Source of the DNA: Sciurus carolinensis | Taxonomy: Eukaryota > Chordata > Mammalia > Rodentia > Sciuridae | Assembly (NCBI RefSeq): GCF_902686445.1 | Contig: NW_025920104.1 | Location: 6,944,001-7,008,000 of the forward strand | Direction: 5' to 3' | Length of the DNA stretch: 64,000 nt | Shown here: piece after piece, positions 13,455-24,364 of the stretch | Numbering within the stretch: the first letter of the stretch is position 1 | Layout: every line of letters begins with the position of its first letter | Notes under the pieces: model-generated | Seen by the model: the letters and a program-made list of their open reading frames with translations, nothing else | What the model was told of the DNA's origin: nothing | Databases searched by the model: none | Made by a program: the position numbers and the translations under genes

Positions 13455-13850
13455 CATAGACACCAGCATTCTCTTGGGGCTGAGATGGCTCTTGGGTGTC
13501 CTTTGTAGGTAAAGCAGGTGCCAACCATGGCCAGATGTCAGGAAGACCACTGGCCCTCCCTGTGCTCAAATAGGAATCCAAGAAATGTGGGTCATGATGA
13601 AACAAAAGGTGCTCTGTGACCTAATCTCATGCACCTTGACCCCTCCCTCTTCTACCACTGTGCCACCTTGTTCCGCCATCAGCTCACACATGCCAACTCT
13701 CTACCATCCTCAGGGGAGACCTCTTGGGTCCTCCTCTATCCAGCCTCTGAGTTAGACTGGTCCTCATTTCTCTTTGATTATTTTTCATGAAAAATTAAGA
13801 GCTCCAACACATTCACCTCAGAAAAGACAGGTCAGGGGGTAGTGCTAATT
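13455..13850 (+). other. GAB-like gene intron 2, left part; no other feature
   Basis: Unique sequence between the exon 2 donor and the 3' end of an L1 fragment. Short ORFs here overlap the exon antisense or are chance. Confidence 0.5.
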
Positions 13851-13854
13851 TACT

Positions 13855-15897
13855 TTTTTTAATTATTTTTTTATTTATTCTAATTAGTTGTACATGACAG
13901 TGAAGCCAGAATTAAGGACAGGTAATTAGTGTAGAAATAGGGGATCGGGTCAAATCAGGGAAATGAAGTCATGAAGCCATCTGTCTCTGGAAGTCAGAGA
14001 CTTCCCCTGGAAGAATGGAATGTCAAGGATCTCCAGAGCCCATTGATAACCAAAGTTACCTGCCTTTATCAAGGACTGTAAGCATGGAGCTGATAATTAA
14101 TGCCCCCTGGGCCCTTACCTGCCTGAATCACCTTGGCCCTCCCCCTGCCCATGGCTTCTCACTTAATGCAAAACTAGGCCTAGTGTAGGCAGGAAGGGAG
14201 AGATAAGGGGGGAAAGAACTGGAGAACAAAAGAGACTTTAACCTATAAAAGATATAGGGTGCGCTCACTTCTTGGGACTTTAGAACATCAGCCATGGCCC
14301 CCTTCTTCCTGCTGGGAGAAGTCTGTATTATTACCTTTAAATAAAAGCCTCCTTAATATGCTTGCCTTGACGTGCTTCTCTAGTGTTCAATCTTCAACAT
14401 TAGAAGGAGCAGAACTCGTCACTGGTAAATGGTGGTATCAACAGTAGAATGCATTCATATATTTCATTATATCATACATTAATGGAGCTTAATTTCTCCT
14501 TTTTCTGGTTGTACATATTGTAGCATCACATCAGTCATGCAGTTATATATGTATATGAGGTCATAATGACTGTTTCACTCTGCTGTCCTTCCTACCCTCA
14601 TATCACTTCCCCTCCCTTTACTACCCTCCACTTAATATGAAGTAACTCTATTCTACCCTAGCACCTTGCACTCATATTGTGAATTAGCATCCACATATTA
14701 GGTAAGATAATCAGGCTTTGCTTTTTTGAGTTTGACTTATTTTGTTTTGCATGATATTCCCTAACTCCATCCATTTATTGGCAAATGCCATAATTTCATT
14801 CTTCTTTAAAACTCAATAATACTCCATTGTGTGTGTGCTATGTATTTCACATTTTCTTTTTCCATTCATCTGTTGAAGGGCACCTAGTTGGGTTCCATAT
14901 TTAAACTATTGTGAGTTGAGCTGCTATAAACACTGATGTGGCTGCATCTGTGTAGTATGCTGATTTTAAATCATTTGGGTATAAACAGAGGAGTGGGGTA
15001 GCTGGATCAAATTGTGGTTCCATTCCAAGTTTTCTGAGGAATCTCCATACTGCTTTCCATAATGGTTGCACCGATTTACATTCCCACCAACATTGTATGA
15101 GTGTACATTTTCCCCACATCCTCACCAACATTTATTGTAACTTGTGTTCTGGATAATTGCCATTCTGATTGGAATGAGATGAAATCTTAGAGTAGTTTTG
15201 ATTTGCATTCCTTTAATTGCTAGAAAAGTTGAACATTTTTCATATATTTACTGATTGATTTATCCTAGAGATTAATGCTATATCTGAGGTGTATGTGGTA
15301 AAGATTTTCTCCCAGGTGGTAGACTCTCTTTATATTATGTTTGTTTCTTTTGCTGAAAAAAAAGCTTTTTACTTTGAGTCCATCCCATTAATTGATTATT
15401 GATTTAACTTCTGGCATTTTAGGGGTCTTATTAAGGAAGTCAGATCCTAGGCCAGCATGGTGAAGATTTGGACCTACTTTTTCTTCTAGTATGTTCAGGG
15501 TCTCTGTTCTAATGTGTAAGTTTACAATCTACATTGAGCTGTTTTTTGTGTTGTGCAGAGTGAGAGATAAAGGTTTATATTCATTTTTTTAAAAAATAAG
15601 AAACCCTGATTAGCCAAAGCAATCCTTAGCAAGAAAAGTGAAGCAGGAGGCATCAGAATACCAGACCTCAAACTCTTCTACAGAGCTATAGTAATAAAAA
15701 CAGCCTGGTATTTGCACCAAAACAGACACTTAGACCAGTGGTGCAGATAGAATACACAGAGACACACCCACATAAATACAGGTATCACATACTAGACCAA
15801 GACACCAGAAACATTAACTAGAGAAAAACAGCCTATTCAACAATAGTGCTGGGAAAAATGGAAAGCCACATGTAACAAAGTGAAATTAAACTTTTGG
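13855..15897 (-). mobile_element. Truncated L1 fragment with 5' inversion
   Basis: 13.85-13.9 kb and 14.44-15.59 kb are the L1 3' end in minus orientation, including the C-terminal part of ORF2 (minus 15131-14901 encodes a piece around the conserved [14 protein letters not shown]). From about 15595 to 15897 the orientation flips to plus. This part encodes the ORF2 stretch that lies just upstream of the minus segment's 5' edge, from the '[10 protein letters not shown]'-like region to the 'NKWCWEKWKS'-like region. Adjacent breakpoints with the 5' part inverted are the mark of twin priming. The body is interrupted by a solo LTR. Strand given is that of the 3' portion. Confidence 0.75.
13901..14440 (+). 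mobile_element. Solo LTR (class I ERV), 540 bp, inside the L1 fragment
   Basis: It starts TGAAGCC and ends GGTATCA, with a 4-bp target duplication ACAG on each side (13897-13900, 14441-14444). Removing it restores a continuous L1 3' end. It has a TATA box (TATAAAA, 14244-14250) and a polyadenylation signal AATAAA (14340-14345), so U3, R and U5 can be placed. Its first ~95 bp match a stretch inside the ERV at 24253-24347 (minus). Confidence 0.88.
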
Positions 15898-15899
15898 CT

Positions 15900-16910
15900 C
15901 TCACCCTGCTTTTGGATTCTGATTGCAAGATTCTATTTGGTGTAGTTAGTGTGGAATACATGAGGACATTAGTACAGCTGTGTGAATGTACTAAAACCAA
16001 TAGGAATTTGCATTTTGAAATGGTGGCATTTACAGCATATGAATTATTTCTCAATTTTTTAAAAAAATGAATTCCTTGGATTTTGGGGGACCAACCAGGT
16101 TCAGGTCCCCTGGAATTGAGAACAGCTGTGTGGCTGTGCCCTGGGCTGTCAAACAGGCCCAGAAGGGCTGTGCTCATTCCAGTCCTTGTTGCTGTGGTCT
16201 TGACTTTTGAACAGAGGGCACTGTGTTTTGATGTTACACCAGGTCCTTGAATGTGTGTGACCAGTTGGACTTGGAGTGAAGTGCTGCTGTGGAACTCTGA
16301 TTTTTCTCTTTTTGGGAGGGTAATGGACCCATTTCCTCTCACATTTTGTGAAAAGTATCTCAGCTTTTCAAAGGGAGTTTTATCTTGCCTTGTTCACTCT
16401 CTCTGATGGGAAGCTCCTTGGTCCTCCTTGCATGTCTTCCACCCTGTTGTAGCTGGTAATGCTGCAGATCTGAGTAAGTGATGCCAGGATCAATTGATGT
16501 GGGGACAGCATGGTGTATAGACAGCCATCAATCAGGCAATCTTGGGGAGCCTGTCACTAGGCCAGGTATCCTGGCTTAGGCACAAAGGGCTAAGCAAGAG
16601 GATATTTTGAATGACCAGGAAGATTGTTACTGGAAAATCAAGGAGTTGATCAGCTTCATTATCTCACAAACAATATGTTCCCTTGGGACCTTGACATCTT
16701 GTTCATGAGGGATGTTCTCTTAGCTGTTTGGAGGTTCCATTTCTAGATGGAGGACATTAGTTGCATGTGAGAATTTCAGTACTATCAGTTCTTTCTGAAG
16801 AGGGAAAGAGGCTTGCCTTCCTTCTCAGTGAAGAATTCAGTTTGTTTTAAGTTAGTAGCTTTCATAAAAAGAACAAAGTGATTACAAAACCCTCCACATG
16901 AGAGTCAGAG
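15900..16910 (+). other. GAB-like gene intron 2; no gene seen
   Basis: A 169-codon minus ORF (15833-16342) spans the L1 fragment edge and unique sequence and has no recognisable domain. Confidence 0.45.
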
Positions 16911-16913
16911 TGT

Positions 16914-17000
16914 AGGGGCTGGTGTTGTGGCTCAGTGGTGTAGCACTGGCCTGGCATGTGTGATGCCCTGGTTCAACCTTGGCACTGCATATAAACAATT
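16914..17000 (+). repeat. ID-type SINE
   Basis: Clear tRNA-derived unit: 'gttgtggctcagtggtgtag' (A box), 'cctggcatgtgtgatgccctggttcaacc' (B box), then an A-rich tail. The form matches the abundant squirrel ID element. Confidence 0.8.
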
Positions 17001-18860
17001 TAAATTAAACTAAGGTCCATTGACAACTGAGAAAATACATATTTAAAAAAAGAGTCAGAAATTAGTCATCAGTGAGGGTGCCCAACTGAGCTGGGAGCTA
17101 TGAGGGAACAAGGGTTCAGCATCTGACAAGTGCTCATGAAAGAGCCTGTTGCAGTAATGATTCTGTCAAAGAGTTTCTGTTTTTGTAGTAAAGAAACAGT
17201 ACTTCTTTCCTGAATAACACTGAAACTTTGCAGAAAGGAAGAACTTTTTGTTGAACATGGCTGTGTTTGCACAGGCACTCAGCTTTCATTGCCTAAAACT
17301 CCTTCAAGGAAACACTTTTCCATTGCCAGGCCTCTCAAGAGCCTTCCAACAACTTGGCAGACATTCCACCCCTGTCATCAGTGAGGAGATGTCTGTCCTC
17401 ACACCAGTCCTCCACAGCCACAGAAAGATGTGACAGCCGCTCTGCTTTGAGCTTCTGCCCTGAAAGCAGAGACATAGTATAAATCCAAATAATAAGTCAC
17501 AACAACCCTTAGATATAAACAGAACTGACTCCAGGTCTCACAGGTGATGACAGCAGAATACTTTCACAGTCAGGTCTAATATTTTGTTGTGATGCCTGGC
17601 TTCTTTTTCCATGCCTCTGACCCTTTGGACAGGAAGCTACCCTGACCTCTTCCACCAGGTCCTGCCTTGGCCCTGGCTCACTTGTCACTGATCCATATGG
17701 CCCCATGTCCTGTGGTGAACCTGACTAAATCCACATCACTTCCCAGATGATGTGATGCTAATCTTTGTCAAAGGTTATAATTTCTTCCATGAATTGTATC
17801 AAATGCTTTCTTCTTTCACCCAGTGCTTCTTTGGTGCATCATGGAGATTTTGGGTGCTACTGTTGTTAATCCTGAAAGATGGTTCATTGGAAGGGGAGAC
17901 CCTGCATCTCTCAGCCCCATGGGAAAAAAATCTGCAGGGCTCCCAGTAGACACAACCTGCTATTTTTCATTTTCACAGAATGCATTGGGAACCATTACAA
18001 CACTTGTGGCTTGTTGCAGCTGAAAATAGATTTTTGGAAGATGGAGGTTTTTCTTTTTTTTCCTTTTCTGCTTTTGTAGTGTGTTCTCCAGGTGTAATGC
18101 AGGTTGACCTGAGTATCTGGGCTCCAGGCCTCCTCCCACCTGAGAACTGAGAAAAGAACATGTGCCTCCACACCCAGCTCTCTTTTAACCCTTCTGGCAA
18201 CACCTGGATATTTATTTCCTTTGAAAACTTCCAGTTCCCTACATAATCCACACAAAAATACCCAGGATAAAGCCTACAGGATCAATAGAAGACTGGTAAG
18301 ACACTGTTTGAATATTGAATTCAGGTGGCATGAAATAACTTCCTGACCACTCTTTCCTAAAGAGATCAGGGGAAGATGCTCACAAAGGGGAAATGATTCC
18401 CAGAAGAAATATGAAGATTTGTATCACATATGGAGTTTTTTTTCTCAGATTATTTTTAAAGGTGCTTTCCTGTCCCTGGGTTATTTCTGGGGCAGGCAGG
18501 AGGAATCCTGGTCACATACACAGCAGGGCACATATTACATAATTTGGTCTGGTTGTTGGGGCTAATTCAGCAAAGCTGGCATCAGGATGGGGATCCTCCC
18601 TGCTCAAGATATGACCACACACCACATGAGTCAAACTCCCTCAGACTACTCCAGATTAGTAAGAGCTGGAATACCAGAGACCCACCCTGTTTTCATGGAG
18701 GTCAAAGAGATAGCAATGATGAGCAAGGTGGGAAGGTGCTGCTGGGTCTCACAATGATGTTAAATATCTGTCCTTTCTTTGATGACCCACTTTAGGATTG
18801 GGACACTTTTCCCACATGTCCTTACTTTTTGTCCACACACTCCCTGAAAAATATTTCTTT
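17001..18860 (+). other. GAB-like gene intron 2; no other gene seen
   Basis: Short ORFs on both strands (for example 17973-18251 minus, 18544-18795 plus) have no recognisable domains. Confidence 0.45.
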
Positions 18861-18862
18861 AG

Positions 18863-19094
18863 GCAGTCAGGATCCCTGGTCATAGAGAGCTGAGCTGAGC
18901 TGCTCACATCAGCAGAAACTTGAAGAACAAATACACTCTACCCTGTCACACAAGAGTCAGATTGCACAGCTCACATACAATGCCTCTTTAGGGGAAGAAT
19001 TGCAGTACACCTGGTCCTTCAGAGGACTGCTGTAATGCTTCCAGCAGTACCTCCACTTGGACCAGTGCAGGAGCCATGGAGCAGAGAGTGCAAG
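18863..19094 (+). pseudogene. GAB4: GAB-family exon 3, with two in-frame stops
   Basis: Read in the phase left by exon 2, this 232-bp stretch gives a protein resembling the serine-rich segment after the GAB2 PH domain. Landmarks are AELSCSHQQKLEEQ near the start and FQQYLHLDQCRSHGAESAR at the end. The acceptor is good (ttctttag, AG at 18861-18862). Two in-frame stops, TAG at 18883-18885 and TAA at 19033-19035, interrupt it. The expected donor after AAG reads 'at' rather than 'gt', so this splice site also looks lost. It ends in phase 2, which fits the exon at 41657. This is the strongest evidence that the gene is dead in this lineage. A sequencing error would have to hit three sites to explain it otherwise. 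Confidence 0.75.
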
Positions 19095-19109
19095 ATAACA
19101 ATGAATGCA

Positions 19110-19385
19110 GCCAATTGACCACAGAGCGCCAGTGGTTCCTGTGCCCCTGCTTTAGATCAATAAGATGGGACTAGCATGGTTCCATGACCACACTGGTCCA
19201 GGAGATTCTGTGCCCCTTCTTCAGAGGTCTAAAATGGGACAAGCATGGTCTTGTGACCACAGCAGACCAAGGGCAACAGTGCTCCTGCTTTAGAGCTGTA
19301 AGATGGGACTAGCATGACTCTGTGATCACACCAGTCAAGGAGCTCCTATGTCCCTGATTTAGGGTTGTAAAGATGGGAATGAGGA
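19110..19385 (+). repeat. 69-bp tandem repeat, about four copies
   Basis: Equivalent points (tgcccc/tgctcc/tgtccc) fall at 19142, 19211, 19280 and 19349, exactly 69 bp apart. Each copy carries 'tttag..', 'aagatgggactagcatg' and 'accacac..'-type blocks. It starts a few bases after GAB exon 3. Confidence 0.85.
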
Positions 19386-19685
19386 CTTCACTTCAGGTAA
19401 ACACACTACAGAAGGTGATCTAATATAGCCCTCACAGTTCTTGTCAGTAGCAAGTGATTATTGGGTTCCAGAGAAACGTCCCACTGTCAAGAATCACAAA
19501 CAGGCATCAGGGTCTCAAGTTTTAGTTTTGGAAGCAAAACCTGACTGACTGGCCCTGTGCTGTGGAGCCACACTTTGCTTCTGCTTCAAAATTGTGCCAT
19601 TCCTTGTGCTGATCAGATGGGAACTGGTAAAAAGTAAATGAAATTTTAAAATCCAGGGTATCTCCAGGCACAATATCATGTATCT
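19386..19685 (+). other. GAB-like gene intron 3; nothing recognised
   Basis: Unique sequence between the 69-bp repeat and a SINE. Confidence 0.5.
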
Positions 19686-19689
19686 GTCT

Positions 19690-19870
19690 TTCCAGAGATT
19701 TACCAGGATGAGATAGGAGGATGGTGAGTTTGAAGCTAGCCTCAGCATCTTTGCAAGCCCTTAAGCAACTTAGAGAGACAATGTCTCAAAATAAAACATA
19801 AACCAAGGTCTAGGGAATGTAGCTCTATGGGTGCAATCCATGATACCACCAAATAAAATACCAGAACATA
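19690..19870 (+). repeat. Dimeric B1 + ID SINE
   Basis: The B1 half has 'ggaggatggtgagtttgaagctagcctcagcatct' and 'caatgtctcaaaataaaa'. An ID half follows with 'ctagggaatgtagctctatggg' and 'caatccatgatacc', then an A-rich end. Confidence 0.65.
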
Positions 19871-19929
19871 AAATGACATAATATAAAATATAATAAAATC
19901 CAGAGCCTCAGTTGACCAGCCACACATGA

Positions 19930-20400
19930 AAGATGGCTTGTACCATCTTCATAGACCCTCTGGACAAGATCTCAGCCAGGAACAGGCATCTGTTTTCCAG
20001 TCCTTTCTGCCTCTCATAGGTCTGCACCTGTATCCTGCACACACTTACATTGCTTTTATTCCCATTGTTTGGGCAAACAACAACATGGAGCTGCTTGGCT
20101 CTGCCCCAGCTGGTTCCACTTTGCTCCCAGGGCCAGCAGATCATAAGTCATGCTCATTTCTAGAAATGCTCCTTTATTTAGAATTATCTAATTTCTGTTA
20201 GAAAGATAAATTGAGTTGGCTCACTTCATGATGTGTGTGGAATGTTTACAAACACAATCTTGATTGAGTCAGCCAAATCCTGGGCCTTGGTCTCACTTTA
20301 CAGACAGCAGTGGCCAGGTTGGGACAGGCTCTGCTGCAGCTTGGACTCAGATTGGAGTTGCTGGCTTTCACAGCTGGGGCTGCAGCTCCTAACTGTTCTG
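19930..20400. other. GAB-like gene intron 3; nothing recognised
   Basis: Overlapping ORFs on both strands without domains. Confidence 0.45.
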
Positions 20401-20404
20401 ATTT

Positions 20405-20525
20405 TACTAATTTCTTTTGAGACATGGGGTCACTATTGCCAATTTGGCCAGGGATTTGCTGTCTTCTGTCTCATTCTCTTGAATAACTGGATTGAAAGAA
20501 CACATCACTGAGTCTGGCTCAGGCC
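20405..20525 (-). repeat. B1-like SINE, diverged
   Basis: On the plus strand it shows 'tttgagacatggggtcactattgccaatttggcc' and 'tctcattctcttgaataactgga', the reverse complement of a B1-type body. Confidence 0.5.
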
Positions 20526-20529
20526 CTTT

Positions 20530-21310
20530 CTCTCAAGGCTGCCTGATTCCCTGGTACAGCCTGGTACCTTCCTTCCAAGGATCCGCAGCTTAACCTTTAC
20601 AGGGAAAGGGGTTGAGTCCAGGAGGAAAATGCCTGCAAGTCAGGGGCCCTATACTAGGCAGCTGCAGGACTGAAAGAAGGTAGCTCCCCAGTTCTCTACA
20701 GTGGCTCAGTGGGGCTTCTGTCTTTCACAGTGTGTTCTAGATTGAGGTTATGCCACTCTCTACCATCTCATTCACTTTGTTAATTCCTTGACCTCCTGTA
20801 GACTCTTCTTGAGGATGGGAACAGCTAATTCAAGGCTTTCAAGGAACATCCAGGGGTCTGTGACTGATCAGTAATGTTTCTTGTTGTCCTCTTCAGCCTG
20901 TAGCCCCTCCCTCTAATTGGCAAGGGATGTAGACTACCAGGGCTTAAAATCACATTTCTATACAAGGTTGTTAAAATTTGTGACTCAAAACTAATGTGCA
21001 TGTGATGCATCTCAGGCTCTTGTGTGATGTTCCTTCTGACACAGGCAGCTGGGGCTCCTGAGATCCCACCTGCCTGGAGGCCTGTAGACACCCCTGTTCA
21101 GCTTGCTGCAGATTACACCTGGCACAGAGGCCCAATACAATGTTGTTACTGCACCACCTCACTTCTGAGACACTACTCATGAGATGTGTCTGTGACCCTG
21201 CTGGAGTGGGCAGTCCCTCTGTTTCATCTCCCTCTGAAAACCTCTGTCAATCTTTCCAGTTGGAATTTGCCTTCTTGCTGGATTACCCTAGTTAGATTTC
21301 CTAAGACATT
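20530..21310. other. GAB-like gene intron 3; nothing recognised
   Basis: No domain or repeat recognised. Confidence 0.45.
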
Positions 21311-21314
21311 AGTG

Positions 21315-21480
21315 ATCATACCCAAGGTCTTGTTGATCCTGTTCAAGCTCTTTACTACTGAGCCTTATCCCAAGGCTTCTTTTTTTTAATTAAGAGAGAG
21401 GGTCTCATTATGTTGCTGAGGTTGGCCTTGAATTTGAGATCTTCCTCCACCAGCCTCTTCAGTAACTGGAAACACTGGCT
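21315..21480 (-). repeat. Dimeric B1 + ID SINE
   Basis: The inverted ID half ends in 'ctttactactgagccttatccc'. It is followed by a T run, then 'gagagggtctcattatgttgctgaggttggccttgaa', the reverse complement of B1. Confidence 0.65.
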
Positions 21481-21484
21481 TGGC

Positions 21485-23275
21485 CTCCACTCTAGCCACA
21501 TCTATTATCTCACAGAGAAACTAAAAATTCTGTGTAGTGTTATGGGTTTTAAGTTACTGATACTGCTCTGGGAAGACAGAACACAGAACACATGAAAGGT
21601 GAATGGTAGACTTTTGGACAGGCTATGCCTGAGGAGTAGTATGATAGAGGACCTACAGCTACCCACATCTGGGCAGCATTGCTGGATCTAAGCTCTCAGT
21701 CTTACAGGGTTTATAGATATACGAGTAAGCTGGGAGTTAGAAAGAGAGTCTTCAAGGCTATAAAGTTCAAATATCACATCAGGATATAGGCAGTTGAGAA
21801 GATAGCTTGTCTTTGAAAAATATTTGTTCAATTGAGTTACCAGGAAGCCAGAGCCAGAAAAAGCAAGATCACAAAAACCATGCTCTCTGAGGCAGGACAG
21901 CAATACATCCTCCAGAACCCAGGGAGGATACTTCCCTGATGGCAGGGGCAGATTCCAGGCACAAGTGCAGTAGAGTCACTAAATATAGTCAACTGTACTT
22001 AATGAGTAAAATGTCACATTCTGGGGTAGAGACTTCGGGTGGTGAGACATGTCACAGAGGGATACTCATGAAGAGTGCAGCATGACCAAAACCCACCTAT
22101 GTGTGTAGGAACAACAGAATGCAGATCCCTGCCTGCACCACGGATGTTCCTTTTTGTTCTGCCCTGGCACCCGTGTCCTGAGTGTTGCCTCCCTTACACT
22201 CAACATGAGTGTGCAGAGTCTTGGTATTGATTTAGTTGTGTTTTTCTGTGATTCAGCTCTTTGAGAACTGAAGAACCACTGGGGTTAGTAACAAAAGTTG
22301 CAAAACAAAGTCTGTGAAACAGATTAACTGCCACACACAGGGTAGACAGGGACTGGATTGTTTCCCGAAGAAATCAAAAAAATGTTTATTCTCCAAAGGA
22401 TTATAACATTCCATAATCCACACAACATGCCAGTCACAGCATTCAGAGAGAATCGAGACTTTCTTGACCTGCAAAGAACCAGAAAAATGAAAAAGTTCTT
22501 AAAGGAATGGACAGAGGCCAACCTGAATACAACAGAGAACACTCGAGTTTTCAGATACTGAATCTAAAGCCCTGTTTAACCACACTCCACATGAGAAAGA
22601 AAACACTCTCAAAAGTAATGGAAAGGTGGAGAAATCTGCTGTATTCTGTCCTATGACAGGATCATTCATGAATTTGCAAACAAAGACATTCTCAGGAGAA
22701 AGAAGAGGAGGACAGTTTCCAGAATATCTTCCTTGATGACCTGGGCAGGGAATTCTTCAGGCAGAAGCAGGGGACCAGAAAGAAAGGGTGATCCCAGAAG
22801 TTTGCATGTTACAAGACTGAGAGCGACTGGCTCCCCCAGGACATGCAAACCATATGACCCATTTTCTGCATACAGGACCCCTATACAAATTGATCAATAT
22901 GTACACAATTTAAGGTCACTTTCAGATAAATCCTGCATTATTAGAGTTCTCTTCTTTTAATAAAAGTAAGAGGTGAATGTTTGGAGAATTTTAAAATATA
23001 CATATATATTTTCATATACATCTGGAAAATACATACATGTGGTATACATCTCCAGAGTCTGTGTGTAATGCACCTATGTCAATTTCATTGAGATAGAAGA
23101 TTTAAAATCAGGGACTTAATGGATTAAAACATGTATGAAAAGGAAAAGTTAAAAGTTGTCTAGTGAGTCTTCCCTTTGTTTCCTTTCTTCTTGACTTTTT
23201 CACCTTCTTCTGCCAGGTGAGGCCCCTGTGACTCATTGCCCATTTAACTCAGGTATGTTCATGTCACCTTCATTG
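21485..23275. other. GAB-like gene intron 3; no gene seen
   Basis: Moderately AT-rich unique sequence. ORFs such as 22358-22561 lack recognisable domains. Confidence 0.45.
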
Positions 23276-23279
23276 CTTT

Positions 23280-23507
23280 AATACTGGGGATTGATCACAA
23301 GTGTCCTTAACCTAAGTTATACCCCAAATCCTTTTTTTAGTGACTTTTATTTGTTCTTATGAGAGTAGAATGTATTTTAATATATTATACATATGTGGAG
23401 AAAAAATTCTCATTCTACTGATGATGTGGATTTATATCAGTCTTGAAATCATGTAAGCACATAGGACAATTCTTTTTCAAATTTTGAGACTGTCTCACTA
23501 TGTTGCT
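23280..23507 (-). repeat. SINE pieces; right half is split by the ERV
   Basis: 23280-23335 resembles an inverted ID half. 23478-23507 is the start of an inverted B1 body ('gagactgtctcactatgttgct') whose continuation lies at 31944-32030, on the other side of the ERV. Confidence 0.7.
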
Positions 23508-24104
23508 TATTGGGGTTCAATATCAACTGATCCCCAGAGAGTCAAAGTGCACACACGGCAATACAAATCACACAACAAGGTTTTTTTGGAAGCTTGAGCC
23601 TGGACAACAACCAACCTCTCAGACCACTACCATGACTGAGTAGGGAGCAGTCCCAAGGGATGAGAAAGCACTCTACTTAAGAAATTTCCAATCAATCACA
23701 TACAAAGACCTGTATATTATTGGTTAACATTGGAACAACTAAACATTTGTTCTCTTTTGGTTGGGTCCTGCCAATTTATTTGAATCTCATTGAGTCCCAC
23801 CAAAACTGTATGGTCCTGGAGGAAGAAGGGAGGAGGGAGGGGGTGAACTATGCAGAGATTAGTCAGGGCTAGGCCCCCTCCCCATCCTTGATAGATAAGG
23901 TTTCCGGGCAGCTGCCCATTTCTTGGACAGATATCTCTTAACAGCCTTGTTAAACCCCTGGGGCCCAGTATGTCCTGTTTGTCCTGTATTGGCTCTTGAG
24001 GGTAGTACCTGTGTGCCCTTTCCTGGGGGGATGATTTACGGGCCAGTTCCCAAAATGGCTTGTTCATACAACATGGCTGCACCGATGTCACCTTGTTCTC
24101 AACA
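23508..24104 (-). repeat. 3' LTR of the ERV
   Basis: 597 bp. On the minus strand it starts TGTTGAG and ends CCCCAATA, the same unusual TA terminus as its partner. The polyadenylation signal present in the 5' LTR is replaced by a T run here (23581-23587). Its first-strand neighbour is the polypurine tract. Confidence 0.9.
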
Positions 24105-24115
24105 TTCCCCTCTTC
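24105..24115 (-). other. Polypurine tract of the ERV
   Basis: On the minus strand GAAGAGGGGAA lies directly against the TG of the 3' LTR, the expected place for the plus-strand primer of reverse transcription. Confidence 0.85.
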
Positions 24116-24252
24116 AGTTGTTCATAATGAGGAATCATGCTCATTCGGGTGTCATGCTTATTCATCCTCTGGGGCCGGTATTCTCTCATATTGTTGCCTT
24201 AGCACCATCAGTTGGACCGTGCTTACACGGTCCTTAACAAAAGTTATTCCAA

Positions 24253-24364
24253 CTTCCAGAGGCAGATGGCTTTCATGGCCTTCATTTCCTCAATTTGACC
24301 CAATCCCCTATTTCTACACTAACTGCCTGTCCCCAATTCTGGCTTCATTTCCCCCTTTTTGCTT
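24253..24364 (-). repeat. Foreign LTR start and polypurine tract inside the ERV 3' end
   Basis: On the minus strand AAAAAGGGGGAAA (24348-24360) is followed by about 95 bp beginning TGAAGCCAGAATT. These closely match the first ~95 bp of the solo LTR at 13901. After that the sequence returns to what looks like the end of an env transmembrane gene, then the element's own polypurine tract and LTR. So the 3' end looks chimeric. Confidence 0.75.

Noticed and set aside
15833..16342. 169-codon minus ORF
   Set aside because: It begins in unique DNA and ends inside the inverted L1 arm; no domain is seen.
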